Assembly: GCA_009746045.1 (NCBI GenBank)
Contig: RPFO01000366.1
Location: 1 to 62,000 of the forward strand
DNA from: Mesostigma viride
Taxonomy: Eukaryota; Streptophyta; Mesostigmatophyceae; Mesostigmatales; Mesostigmataceae
Direction: 5' to 3'
Length of the DNA: 62,000 nucleotides
A program made the position numbers and the translations under genes. This document shows positions 40,041-51,031 of this stretch, one piece after another; the stretch's first letter is position 1; each line of letters begins with the position of its first letter. The notes beneath the pieces are model-generated. The model was not told the origin of the DNA. It saw only the letters and a list, made by a program, of their open reading frames with translations, and made no database searches.

Positions 40041-42500
40041 GAAGGAGCCAAGCTTTCCAGGGAAACGTGGCAGCTGGCATGATGGGGTGGTGACCCGAGT
40101 AGAAGCCGCTGGCCATAAGTGCTGGGTGGCCATTGATGGCTCCCAAGCAGTGCACCGTCTGTCCTGGTCAAAGGTCCGTCCCCGGGGAGGTAGTCAAGGA
40201 GACCTCTTCCAGGTGCCCGTTGGTGTACAAGGCGGGGGTGACGTGGAACTTCCTGATCAGGGTGCTACAGCTGTATCGAGCCCTCAGGGTGACCCTGGCC
40301 CGGCCCCTGGGGTACCTTCACATACGGTGGTTGGGCAAGCAGGCGGACAGGCTGCACCTCCGGAACGGCCCGACACCAGGCCTAGGGGTGTGCGTCTATC
40401 AGATATTGTACAGGCTTTGCAAAGAGCCAAGAAGGAGCCTAAGGTGTCCAAGCTTGTCCAGTTGGATGAACCTGAGGTAGCTGCCATGGAGATAGATACC
40501 AATATGCACAGGTTTCTGTCATGGGACCTCAGCATACAGGAGAACTGCTGGTCGGTGAACCAAGTTGCCCCTGGGTGTCTGATTTCAGTGGTAGGACGCA
40601 TCTAAGGGTGTTGGGAGAGGTTACTGCCCCTGTCATGGGTGTGGATGTGACCTTCCTTGTCCTAGAGGACTATGATGGCCCTGTGATTTTGGGTCAGAAT
40701 TTTCTGGGCAATCCTGGGATTTCTATCAGAGCTACAGCTCTGAGAAGAGATGGCTGGGGGATGATTCCCCTAGAAAATTTCAGGACAACATTTCCAGTCA
40801 GGTGCAGGGCCAAGCCGGTCAAGGGTGTAAAATGGGATGAAGGGGAGGTGCCCCCAGCAGCCAGTTTGGTGATTCCAGCTGTGTTGCACCCCAGCAGTAT
40901 TGGCATAACTCACAGGAGCCTTGCTGCACACTCTCCTTTGACATATGACCAGCTGGTCCAAGAGATGAGCTCGCCTACTTTGTTTGAGGCTTGGAAGCTC
41001 GCCTTCTCCAAGGCATTGGAGGAGTGGTTGCAGTTTGAGTGTGCTGCACCAACAGACAGACGTCCCCCAGCATCAAGGAAGCTTGCTTTGAGATTTGTGC
41101 TGAAGAGGAAGGTTGTGGATGAGGTATCAGTGCCCCATGTCAGGCCTGTCCTGAATGAGTATCACGGCACGGGGAGTCTGCCAGGAGAGGAGCTGTACAC
41201 GCCAGGGATGTTACACGACACATGGAGAATTTTGCTATGTCTCTACGTGGGGTTGCTGAACAGGGGAGCAGCTATGTCATCAGTGCTGCTGGACTTCAAG
41301 AGGGCATTTTTAAAATCTGATCCAGAAGTGGCCAGGAGGGTGTGGAAGCAGGATGAGCCTTACTGTGTTGAGGTGCCTGCTATCTGGAAGCTGGAGCTGC
41401 ATCAACATTTCCTGGTTATTCTGAAGGGCCTGGAAGGACTCAGGTCGAGCCCAATCATCTGGAGACTCACGCTGCAGGAAGCTCTGATCAGTGAGTGTGG
41501 CTTGAGAGTGTCTTCAGTTGATCCCTGTTTGTTGCTGGCCCAATGGGAGGGTCTGCCAGTGTATGCTAGTTTGCATGGAGATGATCTGCATTTGCTAGCC
41601 CCCACGACCTGGCTGAAGAAGTTTATTCCTGTCATCAGTGGCAAGTTTTCACTGGGCAAGGAGCTGTGGCAGGAGCCCAACAAGCCTGTAGTGTTCTGTG
41701 GAATGCAGGCTACCCTGTTCAGGAGGGATGGGGAGTGGAGTATCAGGCTTCAGGCTGGAGGAGATTATAAACAGACCATTGTGAAGGCCTTGCCAGAGAA
41801 GATCACCCAGGCTGCAGGACCTGAGTTGAGAGGCATGTGGGCCTGGTTTGCCAGCATCTGTGGTCCGTCTTTGATGGTCCATAGCAGAATGCCTGATGAA
41901 GTGCTTGAGGATGAGAAGCCTCGAGTCATAGCCCGATTGGTGGAGAGTACCCCTGATCTGATTTTGTCTGGGATTGACTTTGCCCAGCCTATCACCTTGG
42001 AGATCTTTGTTGACAGTTCCATGGATGCTCGCCAGGTTACCAAGGTCAGGGGGAGATCTGCTGCTCTGTTTGCTTTTTATCAGAGCAGGGCAAGTTTGTT
42101 CAGCTGGTACAGCAGACTGCAGAAGAGGGTCTGTATCAGTTCAGATGTGGCAGAATGCAGGGCCATATGCGAGGGGATCCAGTCCAGCTTGTACATAAAG
42201 GAGTTAATGCTGGAGCTGGCTTCAGTTACCCCTTGGACCTTGCAGATGGAGCCGGAGGTGACGTTGTTGCTAACAGACAGCATGGGTATGGTCCAGTTTG
42301 TTCACAAGCAGCTGGCCAGAAGCCGGGACCTGGATTATTTGTTGATAAATTAGGAGTTGGCCAGTTTGGTTGACTTGAAGCATATCCCTGGCGAGGAGAA
42401 CCCTGCTGATGCATTGACCAAGCTGCCACACAAGGCCCCAGCCCAGTACAATGTACTGAGGAAGCTCATGAATGCTGACTGTCAAGTCGGTCTATCTGTC
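40041..42500 (+). CDS. pol: Outer copia Pol, C-terminal part: protease, RT, RNase H
   Basis: Resumes with WKEPSFPGKRG, then the retropepsin segment EIDTN, where an extra AT near 40,503 shifts the frame, and LEDYDGPVILGQNFL. The RT runs clean from 40,521: VLLDFKRAFLKSD, GLRSSPIIW, and LHGDDLHLLA, the same HGDD variant as the minus-strand copy. RNase H has FVDSSMDARQV, SDVAECRAI and TDSMGMVQFVHKQLARSRDLDYL. An in-frame TAG at 42,351-42,353 precedes a conserved tail (GEENPADALTKL) ending at 42,500. Inactive because of these lesions. Confidence 0.8.
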
Positions 42501-42645
42501 TAAAAGCTGAGAGCTGGGTGCTTAAGTCTCTGGATATCAGGCTGGGAGCTCGATTGTACATAATCCTGAGCACACCTTGAGGGGTGAGACATGTCTCTGG
42601 TGTGGGAATGTCTGACATTGTCTCTGATGGAGAGATGTCTATCTG
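42501..42645 (+). other. Outer copia 3' untranslated region, first part
   Basis: Non-coding, interrupted by the gag-only array after GGGTT (42,646-42,650). Confidence 0.5.
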
Positions 42646-42650
42646 GGGTT

Positions 42651-43944
42651 TGTTGAAAACTGCATATAAAAAGTGTGCGTATTGGAGGAAGATCTTGGAC
42701 CTTTGTAATCAGTCTCGTTTGTATTAATAATAAGAGGCGACACCAACTAGGTGTTTGGGTAAACAGACGCCAACTAGGCAAAATGCCAACTAGGCAATAA
42801 ACAAATGCCAACTCGGCATTAAGGGGACTCGTCACCAAAACACCAAAAAATCAATAAAAATTCAAAACTCGCATTAAACCTATGCAAACAGTGCCCAAAA
42901 GTGATTGGGGACACAAAGTAGCATTTATGACGATTTGTCGTGCACTTACTAGGGGTATGTCGCCTGGCATGTGGCTAAAAATAGCACAAGACGCTAAACC
43001 GTTCTTGCCGCCCAACGGTCAATAGGAGCATCTGTTTGACCTGCCCATACATTCCAAACGAGTTCCCCCTCTCCTCGACCGTTTGAGCTACTAACATGGG
43101 TCGGCGGGGCAGGTTTGTGAGAGTTATTAATTTTCCCGCCAAAATACGGTCTTTTTTCGCGGGAAAATTAATAACTCTCACAAACCTGACCCGCTGAACC
43201 ATGTTAGTAACTCAAACGGTCGAGGAGAGGGGGAACTTGTTTGGAATGTATGGGCAGGTCAATCAGATGCTCCTATTGACCGTGGCGTGGCAAAAACGGT
43301 TTAGCGTCTTGTGCTATTTTTAGCCAAATGCCGGGGGTAATACCCCAAGTAAGTGCACGACAAATCGTCATAAATGCTACTTTGGGTCCCCAAACCCATT
43401 TGGGCATTGTTCGCATAGGTTTAATGTGAGTTTTGAATTTTTATTGATTTTTTGGTGTTTTGGTGACGAGTCCCCTTAATAACAACCAGCCAACTAGGCT
43501 GTCACGCCTTAATGAGACTGTGGCTCAGCCGACCAACTCGGTATAGCCATGAAATTTGCAGGGGCAACATTAAGTGGAAAAACACACTGTCACAGTATCC
43601 GTCGATCTGGAAATGATCTACGGTATAAGTTAGAGTGCATCCAGCCGCCACGCACAAGTGGGTGGCTTACATCAACACTAAAATGATGCGCCGGGTCACT
43701 TAGTATGCAAGTACAAAGACATTGCGCCTCCAGGGCAGCACTTAGTGGACATAGGGTCGGCGCGAAGCGCGGATCCAGGCAAATTTTGTCAGGCGGCTAC
43801 AGTACCACTAGGTACGGTACGGATGTCAGCTAACACCGCTGGAAATATATTTAGTGCCGATTTATACTACATCGGACTTTGTAAAAATGAACTGAAAATA
43901 TTGCCAGTAAGCCGAACAGCAGAAAAGTACCAAACATTCTGACA
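42651..43944 (-). repeat. Array LTR 1 (3' LTR) with palindromic insert
   Basis: Like the other array LTRs apart from substitutions (CGCCGGGTC for CGTCGGGTC, an extra TA at 43,545) and the 653-bp TTAA element. Confidence 0.85.
42823..43475. mobile_element. 653-bp palindromic TTAA element (foldback MITE)
   Basis: Starts GGGGACTCGTCACCAAAAC and ends with its reverse complement. The two ~310-bp arms pair almost throughout around a short AT-rich centre at ~43,140. It is flanked by TTAA (42,819-42,822; 43,476-43,479). The four other array LTRs read CGGCATTAATAACAACC, the exact empty site. TTAA target and GGGGAC ends match the piggyBac-like element at 15,911. No gene. Confidence 0.9.
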
Positions 43945-44006
43945 CACACCCATGCTATGAGGCGGGGGAAAAAACTGTTCAAAAAACAAAACCAGGGGGG
44001 AGCTCC

Positions 44007-44870
44007 TCATGCTCCTGATCCAGGTTCATCTTCTAGCTGAAGATCCAGGGTGGCGTTGGCCACACTCTTGGCCCGCTTCAGTTCAGGATGGAGAGCCCAG
44101 CACCGCTCCTTGGTATGCCCGGTGCGACGGCAGTGTGAACAGGTCTTGACCTTCGGACCTGCGGTGTGAAAGACAGTCTCATCCAGGTCCTCTTGGCAGT
44201 GAGGACAGGCGACCTGGGTGGTGTAGACGGTACCGCTGGTGGTGCTGGATGAAGATGCTGCGCCGTTACGGTTGACCCGCAGATGATCGTCAGCCTTGAG
44301 CACTGCTGCCTTGTAATCCTTCCATGAGATGTCTACTGGAAGGTTATAGGCTGCCAGGACAGGGCCGTATAGCGCTGGAAGGCGTCTGCGGTGGCTTGTC
44401 ACCAGGATGGAATCGTGAAGCTTGTTACTACTCAGCTTGTTGTATTCGAGATACTTCCGCTCCATCTCGTTGAGGTGGGCTGCCACCTTCTCTACTGGCA
44501 CCTTTTCAGTTGCCAGCAGCTCCTCAAGCGTCGTCGCCTGGTGTGTAGAGGTGGTCTGGTCATGGCCATATACGTCAACCAGAATTGCCCACGCTTCGTG
44601 AAGTAAACCGTTTGGAGCCAGGGCTGCGTGCAGAGCTGCAGTCCCGTTTACAGCTGACAAAAGAGATGCATAGCCGAGGCGCTGTTGCTGCTCGTTGATG
44701 ACGCCAGTGCCCTTCAGGGCGTCCTCATATCCAATGGCCCTCAGGGTCCCCTCGACCTTGAGTTTAAAAACAGGGAAATCGTTCAGTCTCTCGCTATCAA
44801 AAGACAAATGCTTCAGTGCACCCAACACTGTACCCTCCTTGATGCCTCGAGCGACAGCTGGAGCGGCCAT
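44007..44870 (-). CDS. gag: Array Gag, copy 1
   Basis: 287 residues from MAAPAVARG. The open frame extends upstream to 44,996, but that part overlaps the accessory ORF and the homologous start in the lone element is MAAPAV. UBN2-like helical gag with LNDFPVFKLKVEGTLR, then CPHCQEDLDETVFH and knuckle CSHCRRTGHTKERC; it ends ...DEPGSGA. No protease or other enzyme is attached. The gene lies 41 nt after the accessory ORF stop, both within one LTR-to-LTR transcript. All four array copies appear identical, so the array offers four gag doses per insertion. Confidence 0.85.
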   Translation of the reverse strand: MAAPAVARGIKEGTVLGALKHLSFDSERLNDFPVFKLKVEGTLRAIGYEDALKGTGVINEQQQRLGYASLLSAVNGTAALHAALAPNGLLHEAWAILVDVYGHDQTTSTHQATTLEELLATEKVPVEKVAAHLNEMERKYLEYNKLSSNKLHDSILVTSHRRRLPALYGPVLAAYNLPVDISWKDYKAAVLKADDHLRVNRNGAASSSSTTSGTVYTTQVACPHCQEDLDETVFHTAGPKVKTCSHCRRTGHTKERCWALHPELKRAKSVANATLDLQLEDEPGSGA

Positions 44871-44911
44871 TGAAAAACGATTGAGAAGAAAGCTGGCGTA
44901 CTGTGAAAAAG

Positions 44912-45295
44912 CTACGCACTGATTGGAGTATAGTGTTCCACTGTGGCAGTCCGAACCAATTGCCAGTCGTAAAGCATGTCGTTTACAGTGCGCCAAATTT
45001 CGGCATCATAGGAACGGACTCCAAAAGATGAATCGACAAAGGTAACAAAGATTGGGTATTCCGGATCAGGCTGATTCCGCTGGCGGGTAAGGAGGCGCTC
45101 AGTCTTCGTGTAGAGATAGTTGACGACGTCTCGATAGATGAAACGGTTGCCTTTATATACGACGCGTGTGGCTAGGCCCCCGAACTCAACAGCTGAAAAA
45201 TAGACCTCGACAAACTGGTCCGGATGCGGAATGGGATGAAAAGCCCCACCTACTCGGATGAGACGAAATGGCTGACTCGTGAGAGTCGTGTTCAT
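44912..45295 (-). CDS. Array accessory ORF, copy 1
   Basis: 127 residues from ATG 45,295 (MNTTLTSQPFRLI). The frame is open further upstream through the primer site into the LTR, so a longer form is not excluded. Compact domain with FVEVYFSAVEFGG, GNRFIYRDVVNYLY, YPIFVTFVDSSFGVRSYDAEIW and DWQLVRTATVEHY. About half-identical to the ORF of the lone gag-only element at 38,052, with gag much more conserved, so it is a real, faster-evolving protein. No known family. It occupies the first position of the transcript, as do the accessory ORFs of the two copias. Confidence 0.7.
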   Translation of the reverse strand: MNTTLTSQPFRLIRVGGAFHPIPHPDQFVEVYFSAVEFGGLATRVVYKGNRFIYRDVVNYLYTKTERLLTRQRNQPDPEYPIFVTFVDSSFGVRSYDAEIWRTVNDMLYDWQLVRTATVEHYTPISA

Positions 45296-45349
45296 AACAG
45301 GGAGGTCTCGAGAGACCGAATACAAAGGTAACTCGTCATCGCGATACCA

Positions 45350-45984
45350 TGTTGAAAACTGCATATAAAAAGTGTGCGTATTGGAGGAAGATCTTGGACC
45401 TTTGTAATCAGTCTCGTTTGTATTAATAATAAGAGGTGACACCAACTAGGTGTTTGGGTAAACAGACGCCAACTAGGCAAAATGCCAACTAGGCAATAAA
45501 CAGATGCCAACTCGGCATTAATAACAACCAGCCAACTAGGCTGTCACGCCTTAATGAGACTGTGGCTCAGCCGACCAACTCGGTAGCCATGAAATTTGCA
45601 GGGGCAACATTAAGTGGAAAAACACGCTGTCACAGTATCCGTCGATCTGGAAATGATCTACGGTATAAGTTAGAGTGCATCCAGCCGCCACACACAAGTG
45701 GGTGGCTTACATCAACACTAAAATGATGCGTCGGGTCACTTAGTATGCAAGTACAAAGACATTGCGCCTCCAGGGCAGCACTTAGTGGACATAGGGTCGG
45801 CGCGAAGCGCGGATCCAGGCAAATTTTGTCAGGCGGCTACAGTACCACTAGGTACGGTACGGATGTCAGCTAACACCGCTGGAAATATATTTAGTGCCGA
45901 TTTATACTACATCGGACTTTGTAAAAATGAACTGAAAATATTGCCAGTAAGCCGAACAGCAGAAAAGTACCAAACATTCTGACA
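45350..45984 (-). repeat. Array LTR 2
   Basis: 635 bp, ends CTGACA (plus strand), shared by both neighbouring units. Contains AGTATAAATC (minus strand) as a TATA-like box. Confidence 0.88.
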
Positions 45985-46046
45985 CACACCCATGCTATGA
46001 GGCGGGGGAAAAAACTGTTCAAAAAACAAAACCAGGGGGGAGCTCC

Positions 46047-46910
46047 TCATGCTCCTGATCCAGGTTCATCTTCTAGCTGAAGATCCAGGGTGGCGTTGGC
46101 CACACTCTTGGCCCGCTTCAGTTCAGGATGGAGAGCCCAGCACCGCTCCTTGGTATGCCCGGTGCGACGGCAGTGTGAACAGGTCTTGACCTTCGGACCT
46201 GCGGTGTGAAAGACAGTCTCATCCAGGTCCTCTTGGCAGTGAGGACAGGCGACCTGGGTGGTGTAGACGGTACCGCTGGTGGTGCTGGATGAAGATGCTG
46301 CGCCGTTACGGTTGACCCGCAGATGATCGTCAGCCTTGAGCACTGCTGCCTTGTAATCCTTCCATGAGATGTCTACTGGAAGGTTATAGGCTGCCAGGAC
46401 AGGGCCGTATAGCGCTGGAAGGCGTCTGCGGTGGCTTGTCACCAGGATGGAATCGTGAAGCTTGTTACTACTCAGCTTGTTGTATTCGAGATACTTCCGC
46501 TCCATCTCGTTGAGGTGGGCTGCCACCTTCTCTACTGGCACCTTTTCAGTTGCCAGCAGCTCCTCAAGCGTCGTCGCCTGGTGTGTAGAGGTGGTCTGGT
46601 CATGGCCATATACGTCAACCAGAATTGCCCACGCTTCGTGAAGTAAACCGTTTGGAGCCAGGGCTGCGTGCAGAGCTGCAGTCCCGTTTACAGCTGACAA
46701 AAGAGATGCATAGCCGAGGCGCTGTTGCTGCTCGTTGATGACGCCAGTGCCCTTCAGGGCGTCCTCATATCCAATGGCCCTCAGGGTCCCCTCGACCTTG
46801 AGTTTAAAAACAGGGAAATCGTTCAGTCTCTCGCTATCAAAAGACAAATGCTTCAGTGCACCCAACACTGTACCCTCCTTGATGCCTCGAGCGACAGCTG
46901 GAGCGGCCAT
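46047..46910 (-). CDS. gag: Array Gag, copy 2
   Basis: Same 287-residue Gag as copy 1, 2,040 bp further; no difference seen. Confidence 0.85.
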   Translation of the reverse strand: MAAPAVARGIKEGTVLGALKHLSFDSERLNDFPVFKLKVEGTLRAIGYEDALKGTGVINEQQQRLGYASLLSAVNGTAALHAALAPNGLLHEAWAILVDVYGHDQTTSTHQATTLEELLATEKVPVEKVAAHLNEMERKYLEYNKLSSNKLHDSILVTSHRRRLPALYGPVLAAYNLPVDISWKDYKAAVLKADDHLRVNRNGAASSSSTTSGTVYTTQVACPHCQEDLDETVFHTAGPKVKTCSHCRRTGHTKERCWALHPELKRAKSVANATLDLQLEDEPGSGA

Positions 46911-46951
46911 TGAAAAACGATTGAGAAGAAAGCTGGCGTACTGTGAAAAAG

Positions 46952-47335
46952 CTACGCACTGATTGGAGTATAGTGTTCCACTGTGGCAGTCCGAACCAAT
47001 TGCCAGTCGTAAAGCATGTCGTTTACAGTGCGCCAAATTTCGGCATCATAGGAACGGACTCCAAAAGATGAATCGACAAAGGTAACAAAGATTGGGTATT
47101 CCGGATCAGGCTGATTCCGCTGGCGGGTAAGGAGGCGCTCAGTCTTCGTGTAGAGATAGTTGACGACGTCTCGATAGATGAAACGGTTGCCTTTATATAC
47201 GACGCGTGTGGCTAGGCCCCCGAACTCAACAGCTGAAAAATAGACCTCGACAAACTGGTCCGGATGCGGAATGGGATGAAAAGCCCCACCTACTCGGATG
47301 AGACGAAATGGCTGACTCGTGAGAGTCGTGTTCAT
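46952..47335 (-). CDS. Array accessory ORF, copy 2
   Basis: Identical to copy 1 by inspection. Confidence 0.68.
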   Translation of the reverse strand: MNTTLTSQPFRLIRVGGAFHPIPHPDQFVEVYFSAVEFGGLATRVVYKGNRFIYRDVVNYLYTKTERLLTRQRNQPDPEYPIFVTFVDSSFGVRSYDAEIWRTVNDMLYDWQLVRTATVEHYTPISA

Positions 47336-47389
47336 AACAGGGAGGTCTCGAGAGACCGAATACAAAGGTAACTCGTCATCGCGATACCA

Positions 47390-48024
47390 TGTTGAAAACT
47401 GCATATAAAAAGTGTGCGTATTGGAGGAAGATCTTGGACCTTTGTAATCAGTCTCGTTTGTATTAATAATAAGAGGTGACACCAACTAGGTGTTTGGGTA
47501 AACAGACGCCAACTAGGCAAAATGCCAACTAGGCAATAAACAGATGCCAACTCGGCATTAATAACAACCAGCCAACTAGGCTGTCACGCCTTAATGAGAC
47601 TGTGGCTCAGCCGACCAACTCGGTAGCCATGAAATTTGCAGGGGCAACATTAAGTGGAAAAACACGCTGTCACAGTATCCGTCGATCTGGAAATGATCTA
47701 CGGTATAAGTTAGAGTGCATCCAGCCGCCACACACAAGTGGGTGGCTTACATCAACACTAAAATGATGCGTCGGGTCACTTAGTATGCAAGTACAAAGAC
47801 ATTGCGCCTCCAGGGCAGCACTTAGTGGACATAGGGTCGGCGCGAAGCGCGGATCCAGGCAAATTTTGTCAGGCGGCTACAGTACCACTAGGTACGGTAC
47901 GGATGTCAGCTAACACCGCTGGAAATATATTTAGTGCCGATTTATACTACATCGGACTTTGTAAAAATGAACTGAAAATATTGCCAGTAAGCCGAACAGC
48001 AGAAAAGTACCAAACATTCTGACA
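47390..48024 (-). repeat. Array LTR 3
   Basis: 635 bp, identical to LTR 2 by inspection; carries the uninterrupted TTAA empty site. Confidence 0.88.
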
Positions 48025-48086
48025 CACACCCATGCTATGAGGCGGGGGAAAAAACTGTTCAAAAAACAAAACCAGGGGGGAGCTCC

Positions 48087-48950
48087 TCATGCTCCTGATC
48101 CAGGTTCATCTTCTAGCTGAAGATCCAGGGTGGCGTTGGCCACACTCTTGGCCCGCTTCAGTTCAGGATGGAGAGCCCAGCACCGCTCCTTGGTATGCCC
48201 GGTGCGACGGCAGTGTGAACAGGTCTTGACCTTCGGACCTGCGGTGTGAAAGACAGTCTCATCCAGGTCCTCTTGGCAGTGAGGACAGGCGACCTGGGTG
48301 GTGTAGACGGTACCGCTGGTGGTGCTGGATGAAGATGCTGCGCCGTTACGGTTGACCCGCAGATGATCGTCAGCCTTGAGCACTGCTGCCTTGTAATCCT
48401 TCCATGAGATGTCTACTGGAAGGTTATAGGCTGCCAGGACAGGGCCGTATAGCGCTGGAAGGCGTCTGCGGTGGCTTGTCACCAGGATGGAATCGTGAAG
48501 CTTGTTACTACTCAGCTTGTTGTATTCGAGATACTTCCGCTCCATCTCGTTGAGGTGGGCTGCCACCTTCTCTACTGGCACCTTTTCAGTTGCCAGCAGC
48601 TCCTCAAGCGTCGTCGCCTGGTGTGTAGAGGTGGTCTGGTCATGGCCATATACGTCAACCAGAATTGCCCACGCTTCGTGAAGTAAACCGTTTGGAGCCA
48701 GGGCTGCGTGCAGAGCTGCAGTCCCGTTTACAGCTGACAAAAGAGATGCATAGCCGAGGCGCTGTTGCTGCTCGTTGATGACGCCAGTGCCCTTCAGGGC
48801 GTCCTCATATCCAATGGCCCTCAGGGTCCCCTCGACCTTGAGTTTAAAAACAGGGAAATCGTTCAGTCTCTCGCTATCAAAAGACAAATGCTTCAGTGCA
48901 CCCAACACTGTACCCTCCTTGATGCCTCGAGCGACAGCTGGAGCGGCCAT
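48087..48950 (-). CDS. gag: Array Gag, copy 3
   Basis: Same protein as copy 1. Confidence 0.85.
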   Translation of the reverse strand: MAAPAVARGIKEGTVLGALKHLSFDSERLNDFPVFKLKVEGTLRAIGYEDALKGTGVINEQQQRLGYASLLSAVNGTAALHAALAPNGLLHEAWAILVDVYGHDQTTSTHQATTLEELLATEKVPVEKVAAHLNEMERKYLEYNKLSSNKLHDSILVTSHRRRLPALYGPVLAAYNLPVDISWKDYKAAVLKADDHLRVNRNGAASSSSTTSGTVYTTQVACPHCQEDLDETVFHTAGPKVKTCSHCRRTGHTKERCWALHPELKRAKSVANATLDLQLEDEPGSGA

Positions 48951-48991
48951 TGAAAAACGATTGAGAAGAAAGCTGGCGTACTGTGAAAAAG

Positions 48992-49375
48992 CTACGCACT
49001 GATTGGAGTATAGTGTTCCACTGTGGCAGTCCGAACCAATTGCCAGTCGTAAAGCATGTCGTTTACAGTGCGCCAAATTTCGGCATCATAGGAACGGACT
49101 CCAAAAGATGAATCGACAAAGGTAACAAAGATTGGGTATTCCGGATCAGGCTGATTCCGCTGGCGGGTAAGGAGGCGCTCAGTCTTCGTGTAGAGATAGT
49201 TGACGACGTCTCGATAGATGAAACGGTTGCCTTTATATACGACGCGTGTGGCTAGGCCCCCGAACTCAACAGCTGAAAAATAGACCTCGACAAACTGGTC
49301 CGGATGCGGAATGGGATGAAAAGCCCCACCTACTCGGATGAGACGAAATGGCTGACTCGTGAGAGTCGTGTTCAT
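48992..49375 (-). CDS. Array accessory ORF, copy 3
   Basis: Identical to copy 1 by inspection. Confidence 0.68.
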   Translation of the reverse strand: MNTTLTSQPFRLIRVGGAFHPIPHPDQFVEVYFSAVEFGGLATRVVYKGNRFIYRDVVNYLYTKTERLLTRQRNQPDPEYPIFVTFVDSSFGVRSYDAEIWRTVNDMLYDWQLVRTATVEHYTPISA

Positions 49376-49429
49376 AACAGGGAGGTCTCGAGAGACCGAA
49401 TACAAAGGTAACTCGTCATCGCGATACCA

Positions 49430-50064
49430 TGTTGAAAACTGCATATAAAAAGTGTGCGTATTGGAGGAAGATCTTGGACCTTTGTAATCAGTCTCGTTTG
49501 TATTAATAATAAGAGGTGACACCAACTAGGTGTTTGGGTAAACAGACGCCAACTAGGCAAAATGCCAACTAGGCAATAAACAGATGCCAACTCGGCATTA
49601 ATAACAACCAGCCAACTAGGCTGTCACGCCTTAATGAGACTGTGGCTCAGCCGACCAACTCGGTAGCCATGAAATTTGCAGGGGCAACATTAAGTGGAAA
49701 AACACGCTGTCACAGTATCCGTCGATCTGGAAATGATCTACGGTATAAGTTAGAGTGCATCCAGCCGCCACACACAAGTGGGTGGCTTACATCAACACTA
49801 AAATGATGCGTCGGGTCACTTAGTATGCAAGTACAAAGACATTGCGCCTCCAGGGCAGCACTTAGTGGACATAGGGTCGGCGCGAAGCGCGGATCCAGGC
49901 AAATTTTGTCAGGCGGCTACAGTACCACTAGGTACGGTACGGATGTCAGCTAACACCGCTGGAAATATATTTAGTGCCGATTTATACTACATCGGACTTT
50001 GTAAAAATGAACTGAAAATATTGCCAGTAAGCCGAACAGCAGAAAAGTACCAAACATTCTGACA
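49430..50064 (-). repeat. Array LTR 4
   Basis: 635 bp, identical to LTR 2 by inspection. Confidence 0.88.
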
Positions 50065-50126
50065 CACACCCATGCTATGAGGCGGGGGAAAAAACTGTTC
50101 AAAAAACAAAACCAGGGGGGAGCTCC

Positions 50127-50990
50127 TCATGCTCCTGATCCAGGTTCATCTTCTAGCTGAAGATCCAGGGTGGCGTTGGCCACACTCTTGGCCCGCTTCA
50201 GTTCAGGATGGAGAGCCCAGCACCGCTCCTTGGTATGCCCGGTGCGACGGCAGTGTGAACAGGTCTTGACCTTCGGACCTGCGGTGTGAAAGACAGTCTC
50301 ATCCAGGTCCTCTTGGCAGTGAGGACAGGCGACCTGGGTGGTGTAGACGGTACCGCTGGTGGTGCTGGATGAAGATGCTGCGCCGTTACGGTTGACCCGC
50401 AGATGATCGTCAGCCTTGAGCACTGCTGCCTTGTAATCCTTCCATGAGATGTCTACTGGAAGGTTATAGGCTGCCAGGACAGGGCCGTATAGCGCTGGAA
50501 GGCGTCTGCGGTGGCTTGTCACCAGGATGGAATCGTGAAGCTTGTTACTACTCAGCTTGTTGTATTCGAGATACTTCCGCTCCATCTCGTTGAGGTGGGC
50601 TGCCACCTTCTCTACTGGCACCTTTTCAGTTGCCAGCAGCTCCTCAAGCGTCGTCGCCTGGTGTGTAGAGGTGGTCTGGTCATGGCCATATACGTCAACC
50701 AGAATTGCCCACGCTTCGTGAAGTAAACCGTTTGGAGCCAGGGCTGCGTGCAGAGCTGCAGTCCCGTTTACAGCTGACAAAAGAGATGCATAGCCGAGGC
50801 GCTGTTGCTGCTCGTTGATGACGCCAGTGCCCTTCAGGGCGTCCTCATATCCAATGGCCCTCAGGGTCCCCTCGACCTTGAGTTTAAAAACAGGGAAATC
50901 GTTCAGTCTCTCGCTATCAAAAGACAAATGCTTCAGTGCACCCAACACTGTACCCTCCTTGATGCCTCGAGCGACAGCTGGAGCGGCCAT
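50127..50990 (-). CDS. gag: Array Gag, copy 4
   Basis: Same protein as copy 1; the most 5' unit in the sense of transcription. Confidence 0.85.
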   Translation of the reverse strand: MAAPAVARGIKEGTVLGALKHLSFDSERLNDFPVFKLKVEGTLRAIGYEDALKGTGVINEQQQRLGYASLLSAVNGTAALHAALAPNGLLHEAWAILVDVYGHDQTTSTHQATTLEELLATEKVPVEKVAAHLNEMERKYLEYNKLSSNKLHDSILVTSHRRRLPALYGPVLAAYNLPVDISWKDYKAAVLKADDHLRVNRNGAASSSSTTSGTVYTTQVACPHCQEDLDETVFHTAGPKVKTCSHCRRTGHTKERCWALHPELKRAKSVANATLDLQLEDEPGSGA

Positions 50991-51031
50991 TGAAAAACGA
51001 TTGAGAAGAAAGCTGGCGTACTGTGAAAAAG

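Noticed and set aside
42823-43475. Palindrome as an assembly artefact
   Set aside because: Clean TTAA flanks and four exact empty sites in sister LTRs show a genuine insertion.
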